Both the position numbers and the translations under genes were made by a program. Below, piece after piece: positions 1 through 10,347 of a stretch of DNA of 64,000 bases (position 1 is the stretch's first letter; each line of letters opens with the position of its first letter). Origin of the DNA: Epichloe hybrida (Eukaryota; Ascomycota; Sordariomycetes; Hypocreales; Clavicipitaceae); contig JAFEKR010000004.1 of the NCBI GenBank assembly GCA_019022495.1, positions 620,001 through 684,000 of the forward strand. The letters run 5' to 3'. The notes beneath the pieces are model-generated. The model searched no databases and was not told where the DNA came from. It saw only the letters and a list, made by a program, of their open reading frames with translations.

Positions 1-1019
1 CGTACGGTTTCATGAATGGCGTTTTGGTAAGGCCCCCCCCCCCCCCCCCCCTTTCCGACAATCTTTCTAGACCATTTCCAAAGCCTAACGACACAAAATA
101 GAATACGGATAATACGTCAGTGTACGGCCTCTCCATAGACTTTGGCCCGTTTGCCTTCATGGACAATTTCGATCAATCATATACACCAAACCATGATGAT
201 CATATGCTGCGATATAGCTACAGGAACCAACCAACCATTATTTGGTGGAACCTCGTTCGCTTTGGCGAGGCGGTAGGGGAGTTGATGGGCGCTGGTGGCC
301 TTGTTGACGATGCCACTTTCATCTCGGAGGGGGTCAAGGAAGACCAGCAGGATGAAATCATCTCGCGAGCAGAGAAACTCATCATGCAGACGGGCGATGA
401 GTTCAAGGAGACGTTCCTGACCGAGTACAAGAGGTTGATGGCAGCAAGATTTGGCTTGCGCCGACTCAAAAAGACGGATTTTGATGAGCTGTTTAGCTCA
501 GCTCTTGACATATTGGAAACATACGAGCTCGACTTTAACCACTTTCTCCGCCGACTTGGCCATATTCAACTATCAGATATCACCTCACATCAAGTCCGAA
601 AGGAGAAAGCGGCCGTCTTCTTCCACAAGGACGGCGTTGTTGGTGAAGATGAAGCCCGGGAACGGCTGGCCAAGTGGCTAGAAAAGTGGCAAGCACGCAT
701 TGTAGAAGATTGGAAGGACGAGGGCGAGCAGGTCAGTGATACCAGAGATCAAGAGAGAATCCGGGCCATGAAGCAAGTCAATCCGAACTTTGTACCCAGA
801 GGCTGGGTATTGGATGAGTTGATTCGACGGGTCGAAAAGGAAGGCGAGCGCGATGTGCTGGATCGCATCATGCACTTGGCTTTGAATCCCTTTGAGGACG
901 AATGGAATGGCAAGTCATTTGATGGTAGAGAATACAAGGGTGATGCCGAAGAAGAGCAAAGATGGGTTGGCGATGTTCCGCGGGCGGGTAGGGCGATGCA
1001 ATGCAGCTGCAGCTCATGA
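1..1019 (+). CDS. FMP40: SelO/Fmp40 protein adenylyltransferase (AMPylase), C-terminal part
   Basis: This is the 3' part of a SelO (UPF0061/YdiU) gene cut by the window edge; coding is 1-26 and 102-1019. The intron at 27-101 starts GTAAGG, carries an unusual C tract (32-51) and a CTAAC branch site (about 85-89), and is phase 0. The join gives GVL followed by NTDNTSVYGLSIDFGPF, the family's hallmark metal/nucleotide-binding block with the Asn of NTDN and the Asp of DFGPF. RNQPTIIWWNLVR and QVNPNFVPRGWVLDE downstream are also typical. SelO enzymes transfer AMP from ATP onto Ser/Thr/Tyr of redox proteins in mitochondria; this is family knowledge. The protein ends MQCSCSS: Cys takes the place of the selenocysteine of animal SelO. 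The N-terminal pseudokinase lobe lies outside the window. Confidence 0.94.
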
Positions 1020-1610
1020 AGCTACATTACCATGAGGATGCACGTGTAAACAAATCATTCGCTACTTTACGTTGTCGAGACACTGCGCGCAGATGAGTTA
1101 TTCCCTGGCGGAGAAAAAAAATAATGTCACGACCGGCGGTAAGAGGCAACGCTCAACGAGATGTTTGAAATCTCTCCCATGCTTCCATAAACGGCGTAAT
1201 ACAAAAATTTATCTTGAGCACAAGATAGAGGAAGACTCGACTGAAAGCAACGCGTCGACAGGTGCAAACGCGAAGCTCAAGCTCACCTACAATAAAGTGT
1301 GCCCGTGTACAATTAATTGGAAAAGAAGAAGAAAGAAAGAAAGGACCTGGCGGCTGGGCGAAAATTCTAGTGAGAGACGTAGTGCGCTGCAGAATGTGGG
1401 TGGGTGGCCTCAGGCAGAAAGGGTGCGGTGGACCAGCCAATCAGCGCGAATGTAAATTAATCGATGTCTGTTGGATCATTCGTTGCTAACAATGCTTCCG
1501 CCGGGCCAAGTTCTCTCTTCCTGGTGGACGTCAACGGAATGAGTCTTTATCTCGCCGCCGCCCGCCTTGTATCGCCCATCTCCCCTCCCTACTTCCGTCA
1601 AGGCGACACG
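1020..1610. other. Intergenic: FMP40 3' flank and NUO78 promoter
   Basis: No gene is supported here. A TGTAAACA octamer lies 25 nt after the FMP40 stop (1045-1052), one base off the UGUAAAUA predicted for the PUF protein of this window. The stretch 1460-1610 is pyrimidine-rich and probably holds the NUO78 leader. Confidence 0.5.
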
Positions 1611-4169
1611 ATGCTCCGACAGTCTCTGGCACGATCGGCTTGGCGGACAAGCAGGCGGACCGCCAACGCCTCGCGGGCTTTTGCGACAACTCCTAGACGT
1701 CAAGCAGAGGTCGAATTGACAGTTGGTGCGTAGCTTCTTGCCCCCGGAGCCATTGAGGGTTGGATACGTGCTAACATGGTGCCAGATGGAAAAAAGGTCT
1801 CGATTGAAGGTGCGACATGATGATTGGATGAGTCGACTTTTGCCTTGGACCCCCTCAAATCATATCTGACCGTGTCGTTTTGCAGCTGGCTCTGCCCTGA
1901 TTCAAGCTTGCGAGAAAGCAGGCGTTACCATTCCAAGGCAAGCGGATGACGACTGAGATGAAGCTTTTTGGAAAAATCTAACTCATTTCACCATAGATAT
2001 TGCTACCACGAGTACGATTTCTTGCCCTTACGACGAGCCGAGCATTCGCGAATTGATACCTAACAAGTGACATAGAAAACTAATGATTGCTGGAAACTGC
2101 CGAATGTGCCTAGTCGAAGTGGAAAAGGCTCCCAAGCCCGTTGCCTCTTGTGCCTGGCCAGTGCAGCCCGGCATGGTTGTCAAGACCAACTCAGCCATCA
2201 CACACAAGGCCCGTGAGGGTGTAATGGAATTCCTGTTGGCCAACCACCCCCTCGACTGTCCCATTTGTGACCAGGGAGGTGAGTGTGATCTCCAGGACCA
2301 GTCCATGCGATACGGAGCCGACCGTGGCCGATTTCATGAGATTGGCGGCAAGCGTGCCGTCGAGGACAAGAATATCGGACCCTTAATTAAGACGTCAATG
2401 AATCGCTGCATCCATTGCACTCGATGTGTACGATTCGCCAACGATGTTGCCGGTGCCCCTGAGCTCGGCTCCACCGGCCGCGGTAACGACCTCCAGATCG
2501 GCACCTACCTAGAGCAGAACCTGGACTCTGAAATGTCTGGAAACGTCATTGATCTTTGCCCCGTCGGGGCCTTGACGTCGAAGCCGTATGCGTTCCGAGC
2601 CCGTCCTTGGGAACTGAAGCATACCGAGTCCATTGACGTTCTCGATGGTCTTGGCTCTAACATCCGTGTCGACTCCCGTGGTCTCGAAGTGATGCGCGTC
2701 TTGCCCCGCCTCAACGATGACGTGAATGAGGAATGGATCAACGACAAGACACGATTCGCCTGTGACGGTCTCAAAACGCAGCGACTGACTATGCCCTTGA
2801 TCCGTCGCGAAGGAAAATTTGAACCTGCTGACTGGCAAGAGGCGCTTACTGAGGTTGCTAAGGCCTGGGAATCCAAGAAGCCCCGGGGCAATGAGTTCAA
2901 GGTCATCTCTGGTGCCTTGACCGAGGTTGAGTCCCTGGTTGTCGCCAAGGACATGGCCAACAAGCTTGGATCTGATAACCTCGCTCTGGATACGCCCACC
3001 GGCAGCCAACCCATTGCCCACGGTGTCGATGTCCGATCCAACTTCCTGTTCAACTCCCGAATCTGGGGCATCGAGGAAGCCGACTGCATCTTGATTGTTG
3101 GCAGTAATCCCCGACACGAGGCTGCCGTCCTCAACGCCCGTATCCGCAAGCAGTGGCTCCGATCCGACCTCGAGATTGGTGTTGTTGGCGAGACATGGGA
3201 TTCCACATTCGAGTTTGAGCACCTTGGAGCCGACCACGCTGCCCTCAAAAAGGCTCTCGCTGGTCCCTTTGGCAAGAAGCTCCAGGCGGCCAAGCGGCCC
3301 ATGGTAATCGTAGGATCTGGTGTGACGGACCACGTCGATGCCAAGGCCTTCTATGAGACCGTCGGTGCCTTTGTCGAGAAGAACGCCGCCACCTTCATGA
3401 CTCCTGATTGGGATGGCTACAATGTTCTTCAACGAGATGCCTCAAGGGCCGGTGCCTTTGAGGTTGGCTTCACCACACCTTCCGCCGAGGTTGCCCAGAC
3501 CAAGCCCAAGTTTGTGTGGTTGCTAGGTGCTGACGAGTTCAGCGAGGCCGACATCCCCAAGGATGCCTTTGTCGTCTATCAGGGCCACCACGGTGACCGC
3601 GGTGCTCAGATTGCCGACGTTATCCTGCCTGGTGCTGCGTACACGGAGAAAGCTGGTACCTACATCAACACCGAGGGCCGCGTGCAGACCACTCGTGCCG
3701 CCACCTCTCTGCCCGGTGCTTCTCGCACTGACTGGAAGATCCTCCGCGCCGCTAGTGAATTCCTCGGCGTATCTCTGCCATACGACAACCTCACTGCTGT
3801 TCGCGACCGCATGGTTGAGATTTCTCCTGCCCTGGCGGCCTACGACGTGGTTGAGCCCGTCGCTCTGCGACAGCTGAGCAAGGTTCAATTGGTGGATCAT
3901 AACAAGGGATCAAAGGCTACCGGGGAGCCATTGAAGAAGGTCATTGACAATTTTTATTTCACAGATGTCATCTCTAGAAGGTATATCTTCCATTGCCCCC
4001 CCTACTCGCGCGACGCACATCCACGACTTGCAACTAATAAATTTGAACTAGTTCACCAACCATGGCTCGTTGCTCAGTAGCCAAGGCTACCGGCGACCCC
4101 AGAACGAACCTGATGGCCCCTGGAATGGAGGAGGACAGGCCCATGGGCCAGGCTGCCTACGGATCGTGA
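1611..4169 (+). CDS. nuo78: NADH:ubiquinone oxidoreductase 78-kDa subunit (NUO78/NDUFS1), mitochondrial
   Basis: Six exons: 1611-1725, 1786-1809, 1886-1937, 1997-2011, 2076-3980, 4052-4169, giving 742 aa, the usual length of the fungal subunit. It is the largest subunit of the complex I peripheral arm and carries three Fe-S clusters between NADH and ubiquinone. The Arg/Ser/Ala-rich start (MLRQSLARSAWRTSRR) is a matrix presequence. The 2Fe-2S ferredoxin domain shows CYHE, then C77, C80 and C94. H126 with C130, C133 and C139 (HPLDCPICDQGGEC) and the CIHCTRC block are the 4Fe-4S ligands. The rest is the molybdopterin-oxidoreductase-like domain. Exons 2 and 4 are only 24 and 15 nt, and intron 3 (1938-1996) is a GC-AG intron (AG|GCAAGC). 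Phases agree at every junction and rebuild VDGKKVSIEAGSALIQACEK without a gap. The tail ends MGQAAYGS. Confidence 0.97.
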
Positions 4170-4255
4170 AAAATACTATTGACGGCAGCTGTACCAAGAT
4201 GAAAAGAAATCCCTTTTGTTATTAATTTTTCCTACGCGGGAGAAGCGTGTCGTTT

Positions 4256-4263
4256 TGTACATA
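4256..4263 (+). promoter_or_regulatory. Candidate PUF (UGUANAUA) element downstream of NUO78
   Basis: TGTACATA lies 87 nt past the NUO78 stop, in the likely 3' UTR. It matches the Puf3-type consensus UGUANAUA and seven of eight bases of the site predicted for the PUF protein at 10348-12972. A single octamer can occur by chance. Confidence 0.35.
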
Positions 4264-4429
4264 TATGATGTCAGGGAAGGGGGGGAAGGGAAGGGGGGGG
4301 GGCAAGACAACAGAGGACTAGAGGATCGTAGTCGCATCGTAGTCGCAGAGGTAAATAATTCTTTGCCGTAAAAACTTTGCACAGGTCCCCCCCCCTGGTG
4401 AATATGTCATGTCGGGTCATCAAATCGAA

Positions 4430-5119
4430 TCAAGTTGCGCTCTCGTCCATGATGGTATCCGTCTCCGCAGGCAAACGCACATCAAGATCCATTCCGACCA
4501 TCGTGGCCCCTTTCCCCCTCTCCTTCTCCTTCTCCTTCTCCAACGCCTCCGCATACCCAGCCTTGACCAGCCCAGCATGTCTCTCATACCCGCTCATCTC
4601 AATCATGGTCCTCGACACCGTGGCCATCATCCTAATCTCCCTCGCCTCCTCGGGGCCAAAAGCAGGCCACGTGTCAAAGTCAGGCACGGCGGGCAATTCC
4701 CGACCGGCGGCGGACCCCCTCGGCGCCTCCATATTCGCAACCATGATCCTCCTGTCATCGGGGTGCAGACCGGTCCGCTCTCGCTCTCGCTCTCGCTCTC
4801 GCTCCGGCGAATCCGCCTGCTGCCGCGCGGGCAGCTCGCGGGCGATGCGTATGCACTCGCGCCTCGTCAGGGCCAGGATATTGGCCTTGACGGCAGAGGC
4901 GTGTGCGTCGAGGGTGGCGAGGCTGGCGGCGAGGTGGGCCTCGCGCGTGGCGGGCGCTTCGAAGGTCTTGACGAAGAAGTCGGGCGGCGTGGGGACGTAC
5001 ATTGCTGGGGTGACGGATGTGAGGACGGGGATTTCTGAGGGGGGGCGCTGGCTGGCCCGAGGCGGGGTTGGCGGTCTGGGAATCATCGTGGGTGATGAAT
5101 GTGAACGGGTTGTTGACAT
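4430..5119 (-). CDS. Unrecognised ascomycete protein with charged helical core
   Basis: A single open frame of 229 aa from the ATG at 5119, which has a good context (ACACAATGTC). An in-frame ATG at 5212 would add about 31 Pro/Ser-rich residues. I do not recognise the family. Visible features: a Pro-rich start (RPPTPPRASQRPP), a conserved-looking core (TPPDFFVKTFEAP) leading into an Ala/Leu-rich helix that may form a coiled coil, an Arg-Glu repeat (RERERERERER) encoded by a CGCTCT hexamer tract at 4780-4802, then FDTWPAFGPEEAREI and a Lys/Glu-rich tail. There is no signal peptide or membrane segment. Codon usage and GC content match the neighbours, which supports a real gene. Its promoter faces the 3' end of the acyl-CoA-binding protein gene. 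Confidence 0.6.
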   Translation of the reverse strand: MSTTRSHSSPTMIPRPPTPPRASQRPPSEIPVLTSVTPAMYVPTPPDFFVKTFEAPATREAHLAASLATLDAHASAVKANILALTRRECIRIARELPARQQADSPERERERERERTGLHPDDRRIMVANMEAPRGSAAGRELPAVPDFDTWPAFGPEEAREIRMMATVSRTMIEMSGYERHAGLVKAGYAEALEKEKEKERGKGATMVGMDLDVRLPAETDTIMDESAT

Positions 5120-5682
5120 TGTGTTGTCTGGGTGGACTGGGGGAGAGTTTGATGGGATTGGATGTTGACGAGATGAAGGGGGGGAGGTGGACGGTGACGA
5201 AAACAACATCATGGTTGGCAAAAGTCAAGTCGTGTGGCCGGCGCTTTGCGGACGTACATATATGTAATTGAGGACGGGTCCACAGGGCTTGTGGCAGCCT
5301 GGTGAAAACACGGCTTGTATCTGATTAGAGTAAATTAATTATATACATTTCATTGCGCATGCTTGCATTGGTCTATCTGGCACTTGTATGCTGGCATGGA
5401 CCTGCTCCTGTCCATTTTCAAAACAACGAGGGAAGAAGTCCATGTTCGTCCTCAAGCTCAATTTCAACATGAGCGCTTGGGTCTGGAGAAAGCTGTTTCT
5501 GATTGGAAACCTGGAAACCAATGTGATGAATGTCTTAGCGAGTGATGGGCGCCAGTTTCTCCTTGGCGACAACAAGACTCGCCTGCCTCGAAGCGAGTTC
5601 CCACGCGGCCCCGGAAAACTTGGTTGTGACACGTCTTGTTTACTCGGCTTCATCTGTCGTTGTGAAGTACTCAGTGGCTCCA
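5120..5682. other. Intergenic: promoter of the unrecognised gene and 3' flank of the ACBP gene
   Basis: No conserved coding sequence is seen. The part next to 5119 is Pro/Ser-codon rich on the minus strand and could be extra N-terminal coding or leader. The part near 5683 is probably the ACBP 3' UTR. Other open frames here lack protein-like composition. Confidence 0.4.
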
Positions 5683-6687
5683 TCACCTTGTTGGCAGGAC
5701 CTTTTGTACATATTCTCTGAAAAGCTTCAACGTAGATCGGACCAAATCCTCGAGTCGACGATCCTTGCGTTTCCGCATCCATATCAGGACAATGGCAAGC
5801 AGGACGCAGTCGACGACCAAGTGCTTCAACATCACCCATAGTATCCAGCCAAACCACGCATGGAAGCTTCGGTCCTTCTTCGACCGCCATTCCCTGCCCG
5901 TCGTAATCTGCTCCCGCAAAGCAGCAACCTCTGCCGACAGTTTGGTCACGGCTCGCTCGACCTTCTTTTGCCACCTCGACGACTTCTGTTCCCTACTTTC
6001 TTCAACCGCATCATCGACGTCCACCAGCTTCTGTGATCGTAATTCGGCCTCGTCCTGTTCGCTCATGGGGCTCAAAATCTTCATCGGGCCCTCGGATCCG
6101 CTCAGGGGCTGCTGAAATTGGCGGCGTGCCTTGTTTGAGGGGGCAGTCGCTTTGGGGGATGAGTCGGTCGAGCTCGGCGTGTTGTGCTTGATCTGATTCC
6201 ACACGAATTCCAGCTCCGTCACGAGTTCGATAGCATCACTGAAGGGTCATTGTTAGCAGGGCTGTTTTTCAGTTGCATCGAGGGGTGGTTTTGGCTCGGA
6301 GCCGACGTACGTTGTGTTGGCATATCGATACATGGTCTCGATGAGGGCCTCGACATATCTCCGTTTCGCCTCTGTCCGACTCAGGCCTTTTTGCGCATTC
6401 CACGCATCCCACTTGTCTCGTTCTCTTTGAAGTTCTTCTGCTGTGAGAAAGGGACCTGCTGTGGGTTGCTCCATGACGCCGTCGACATCCCCCTCCATTG
6501 CTTGCTTATAGAGGCCATAGAGACGTAGTCGGTCAGAGGGCGGCGGTCGCGACGCACCCGTCTTGGGAATCTTCTTGACCGTGTTTAGCGCATGGACGAA
6601 TACGCGGTCTGTTGAATTAATGCACGACGTCAAGAAAAGGACAATATCGAGTGGGGAGACCTCTTACGCACCCACAGAGTCGGCCAT
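5683..6687 (-). CDS. Acyl-CoA-binding protein with C-terminal membrane anchor (Atg37/ACBD5 type)
   Basis: Three exons on the minus strand, 6687-6672, 6608-6311 and 6238-5683, give 289 aa. The 16-nt first exon encodes MADSV and shifts the start upstream of the larger frame. The ACBP domain spans about residues 5-100: DRVFVHALNTVKKIPKTG, then RLRLYGLYKQAMEGDVDG (the Tyr-Gly-Leu-Tyr-Lys-Gln block that binds the CoA head) and KWDAWNAQKGLS. The second junction rebuilds YRYANTTDAIELVTELEFVW. A charged coiled coil follows (RWQKKVERAVTKLSAEVAAL), then a hydrophobic helix (about HLVVDCVLLAIVLIWM) near the C-terminus. This order (ACBP domain, coiled coil, tail anchor) is that of ACBD5 and yeast Atg37, peroxisomal-membrane proteins that bind long-chain acyl-CoA; Atg37 is needed for pexophagy. 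The location is inferred from architecture. Gene models starting at a later Met would miss exon 1. Confidence 0.88.
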
Positions 6688-7407
6688 TCTGGAAAATTGG
6701 TGCAGAGTCTGCCGCACCTAATCGTGTCTTTGGCTTGCTTCTCGTTCCCCAGACGAATCCTGCGCGGTGACGCGGTGACGCGCTTGGCTCCGGACACGGC
6801 GGGTCAGGGTCTGGCGTTATCGTCGACGTCTGGTGTACCGCGTGGGTACCTAGACGGCCCCCGATACCGATTCTCTGCGAAAATTGCGAATCCCGAGCGC
6901 GGAGGAGCAGGAAGTCGAATGTTGTCAGTGACGAAAGCCAGATGATACGAATGCTACGGATGGTGGTCGATGGAAGTCTCTGTTTCAGCATTGAACGGAC
7001 CGAGGCCCCTAGGCTGCTACTATCAAAACAGGCTGGCACAAGTAGCACGAGCACAAAATGGCAGGTGCTGCAACCCCCCCCCCATCCCCCCGAAACGCCG
7101 CTATGTAACTAACCGAGGCAAAACGGATGCTCCCTTATTCAGCCCGCCCCGCAGAGCACCACCCGCAGAGCACCACCCGCACAGCACCGCCGGGCCGGGT
7201 AAGTCGTCGGTACTTGAGTTAATTAATATTGACAAGTGTACTGCAGGGAGCGGTACACGACGGACGTGATGATTTTAATTCTTCTCAGCAACAAAAGCAA
7301 CGATGATCAATGAAATCAACAGAGACACGTGTGTATTTACACTTTCCTCGTGTACATGTACACATTGTTGTATTTGGCTATATTCATCCATACACCACTG
7401 TGTGCTC
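6688..7407. other. Intergenic: ACBP promoter and RNase III 3' flank
   Basis: No supported gene. There is a C-rich run (7072-7089) and an imperfect repeat of a GCAGAGCACC unit (7151-7190). AT-rich sequence from 7210 is the likely 3' UTR/terminator side of the RNase III gene. Confidence 0.4.
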
Positions 7408-8370
7408 TCATCCATTGGCCTTTTGGGCCTCTTCTTTCTTCATCTTGTATAATTTTATAAGCTTCTTGTTTTCCAAAGCCATTGTCGCAGCCTTTTGGCC
7501 TGCCTCCTTCTTCCCCAGAGCTGTGCCCCAGCCGAGCAACTTATCCTTCTCTCCCCACCCATCGAGGTAGACGCCGACTGTAAACAAAGGCAAGCCAGAG
7601 TGCTTATCTTTGGAAGGCCCCGGCCTATCCTCGTACCGCAATTGAATCCCTTTTGTCCCGATATCTGCCCGTAACTGATCCTTAGCACTGAGTTGGGACG
7701 TCTGCACATCTCCCTCTCTGGCCGTCTCCTTCTCATTCTGCAGGATTTGCGTTTCAATGGTCCTGCCGAACAAGGTTTTGAGCCATGATGTTGTGTTTTG
7801 CATGCCATTTTCAGCATCGGACATGATGGCGGCAGCTACGTACGCTTCAAACATGTCGGCATGGATTTTGATCATGTCCTTGTCGTTTGATTTACCCTGG
7901 CCGCGGAATTTGTGAACATCTGGCGGCAGTTGTGCTTTAGCGTCCAGACCATATGCACGAAAGTATTTCGACAGATTTTTGTTGCAGATTAACAGTTCTC
8001 GAAGCTGTGAGCACTTCCCTGATGGAGTGGTGTGGAATGTCTGAAAAATAAGACTCGATGCTATCAGCTCCAAGTAAGCGTCTCCTAGCCATTCGAGGCG
8101 TTCGTAGCTGGGACCTGCGGTACTTAACCCAGGATGACGGAATACGGTCTGCTCAAGTCCTGCATCAAAGATTTTTGGCAACGGCGGAAGAGTCGCAGTG
8201 ATTTCTGATGCCCTCCAAGGCTTTACTGCAGGCGGCATGGTGGGAACGGGAAAATGAAGGCTGCAGGGTTTGCGTTGAGATTCGTCATGGTCAACGTTTG
8301 GCTGGACAACCCGCCTTTTTGAACCAGGTTCCTCGTCACCGTCTAGAGTAGGAGCTTCTCGTTTCGACAT
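7408..8370 (-). CDS. Ribonuclease III with C-terminal dsRNA-binding domain
   Basis: Intronless, 320 aa from the ATG at 8370 (MSKREAP); the frame is open a little further up but has no ATG there. The endonuclease domain carries the RNase III signature ERLEWLGDAYLEL (residues about 90-102), including the catalytic Glu and Asp. The second acidic cluster is in HADMFEAYVAAAI. The dsRBD occupies about residues 230-305 and ends with the Lys/Ala helix GKKEAGQKAATMALEN. Size and domain order match fungal Rnt1/Pac1, which process pre-rRNA, snRNA and snoRNA precursors, rather than Dicer (no helicase or PAZ). The acidic residues look intact, so catalysis is expected. It shares a 405-bp divergent promoter with the mS33 gene. 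A smaller mitochondrial RNase III-like ribosomal protein is a less likely alternative because those lose catalytic acids. Confidence 0.9.
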   Translation of the reverse strand: MSKREAPTLDGDEEPGSKRRVVQPNVDHDESQRKPCSLHFPVPTMPPAVKPWRASEITATLPPLPKIFDAGLEQTVFRHPGLSTAGPSYERLEWLGDAYLELIASSLIFQTFHTTPSGKCSQLRELLICNKNLSKYFRAYGLDAKAQLPPDVHKFRGQGKSNDKDMIKIHADMFEAYVAAAIMSDAENGMQNTTSWLKTLFGRTIETQILQNEKETAREGDVQTSQLSAKDQLRADIGTKGIQLRYEDRPGPSKDKHSGLPLFTVGVYLDGWGEKDKLLGWGTALGKKEAGQKAATMALENKKLIKLYKMKKEEAQKANG

Positions 8371-8775
8371 GTTTTGCTTCACCAGTGTTGAAAGTCATGT
8401 CAATGCCAACGGGGTCCAAGATGACGCAAGTCTAACCAAGAAGCGCCAAAGTTTGGGATCGCGCTTGGGGGTGCACTCTACTGTAGACAATGGAAAAGTG
8501 CTGGCGAAGGTAACGAATGAATATATTTGTGCAAGATGTGTATCTTCAAAGATGTCGATGAATTTGGACGGTTGTTCAAACTTTTATGGTCTGGTAATTA
8601 CTGGAGTTTGCCTACGGCTGCGAGCTGATGGCTCCACCTTCGAAAGTTATGTGACCAATCAAAAAAGAGACCACGCCCCTTGCACTTATTCCACTTCCAT
8701 CAATGTTAGTTCATCTGTCAGTGAAGGAGAAAAAAAAGGTTGGAATCGAGTGACAACCTCGACAACCATGCCAAG
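8371..8775. promoter_or_regulatory. Divergent promoter between RNase III and mS33
   Basis: A 405-bp gap between two outward-facing start codons, so it must hold both promoters. No specific operator is recognised. An open frame through it on the plus strand has no family resemblance. Confidence 0.6.
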
Positions 8776-9270
8776 ATGAGTGTTCCTCGAGCACGACTGT
8801 TGGATTTGATGAAGGTGTGATGAGGCAAGCCCGGATTCCCAATTTCATACTGACTATTTTGCAGGCGCAATGCCAAGTCTTTGCCACGACATTCAATCCC
8901 GAAGGTGTGCGCATGGGCAACAAGGTCCTGCGTCAACGATTAAAAGGCCCGGCCCTCGCAGCTTACTATCCGAGAAAGATGGCGACCATAAAAGATGTGA
9001 AGCGAGAGTTTGGTCCGGTTCTTGCGACGTGGGACGAGGGTGAAGAAGACCGATTCGAGTACATTGAGGAGTACGTTGACCTTGGATATTGGTTGATGCT
9101 GGGCATCGCGAGATGGCTAACCTAATTGCACACAGGCTGAAACAACGTGGCAAGAGCGCGCCAAAGAAGAAGAATGGACCTCCTGGTATGTATTATTTTT
9201 TAGGGGGGACAACTCATGTTGCAATGTGTGCTAACGCATGACAGTTGAAAAACCTGGAAGGAAGCGATAA
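8776..9270 (+). CDS. RSM27: Mitochondrial small-subunit ribosomal protein mS33 (Rsm27)
   Basis: Four exons, 8776-8814, 8865-9070, 9136-9185 and 9245-9270, give 106 aa, the family's normal size. The product is a structural protein of the mitochondrial 37S subunit. Exon 1 gives MSVPRARLLDLMK. Exon 2 gives AQCQVFATTFNPEGVRMGNK and GPALAAYYPRKMATIKD, the conserved mS33 core. Exons 3 and 4 give LKQRGKSAPKKKNGPPVEKP and the basic end GRKR. Every junction keeps frame (phases 0, 2, 1). Introns are 50-65 nt. The short first and last exons are easily missed: a frame beginning inside intron 1 looks longer but starts with intron sequence. Confidence 0.93.
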
Positions 9271-10347
9271 GCGGTAGCTGAGGGCAAGATTTGGTGTTGG
9301 GGCTGAACGATCGATGGTGATATGACGTTATTCCGATAGGCAGGAATAAATCGAGAAGAACAACGCTCGAGTCGGTGTCACGGAGAGAGAGCTGCCACGG
9401 CAGGAATCTAAGACCTCATGCCGGAGAAATACTGATTCGAGAGGCGGGGTGTGTATATCTGTTTTACAAATTCTACCATAGAATCATGGGAATGCATAGA
9501 TATATTCCCGCATCTCAGGCAACTTCCATCTGCTACGTCCTCCTAGATCGATGGGATGTTGAAGTCGCAGACATACTGTTCCAGAAAGTGACGGAACACC
9601 GGACCAATGCATCACGCAGCGCATAAAGTTGCATCGTGAAAGGAAGACTCCACCAACATAAAGAGTTTGCAACACGATATTTCCGACTTTCGAGAGCATG
9701 TTGAAGGATGATGCACTGTTTGGCCTGTGGCTGGTACAAGTGACGCGCTTGATCCATCCCCTTCCACCTTCCACCTGCCACCGCCTTTGCCAGGTGTCTG
9801 CGGCTGCTCAGGGCTTTCCCGAGCTTGGGCACGATGAGATCTATTCATTCTCTGGCCTCGGCATCTCTCGTGTCCCATCGTCTTTCCCATCTCCATATCC
9901 CCAAATCTCTCGTCAGAGGAGATGCTCGCTTGACCCTCGATTCCTGCCATTTATTGCCCTGCCATTTCCGTCTAATCTGGTCCACGGAGATGACCTCAGG
10001 CAATTCAGCACCTGCCGGCACCTGCCATTTTTCTCCTTCGGTCGTTCTTTCGTCAGCTCCATCCAGCCAACATCTACTGCAGCCATCTTCTTTCACAGCC
10101 ATCTCTCCTTTTCTTCTGCTTCGTCCGCTTCTTTTGTTCTTCCATCTCTTCTAATTTCTCTGCACCCACTGTCTTGGTTTTTCACACGTCACCTCTGTCT
10201 GCGATCTAACAGGTCTGTTTTTTTTGAGTGAAATCTTCATAATCTTATTGGCTGTGCCTCGCGTGAAGAGCACAGTGGTTGTTATTTATTTCGTTTTCAA
10301 TACATCTCAGCAGCTTTGGTCTGCACCGTCCCCAAATTGAACTCACA
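9271..10347. other. mS33 3' flank and long promoter/leader of the PUF gene
   Basis: About 1.08 kb without a supported gene. The last 350 nt are rich in CTTCT/TCTTCC pyrimidine tracts (about 10080-10180), typical of a long 5' UTR, and the PUF start codon follows an AACTCACA context. Other frames here have no protein-like composition. Confidence 0.45.

Noticed and set aside
2505..3432. Two long minus-strand frames of about 280-307 codons.
   Set aside because: They are antisense shadows of NUO78 exon 5, caused by its biased codon usage.
4377..5168. Plus-strand frame of 263 codons.
   Set aside because: A Ser/Arg-rich antisense image of the minus-strand gene at 4430-5119, whose composition is more protein-like.
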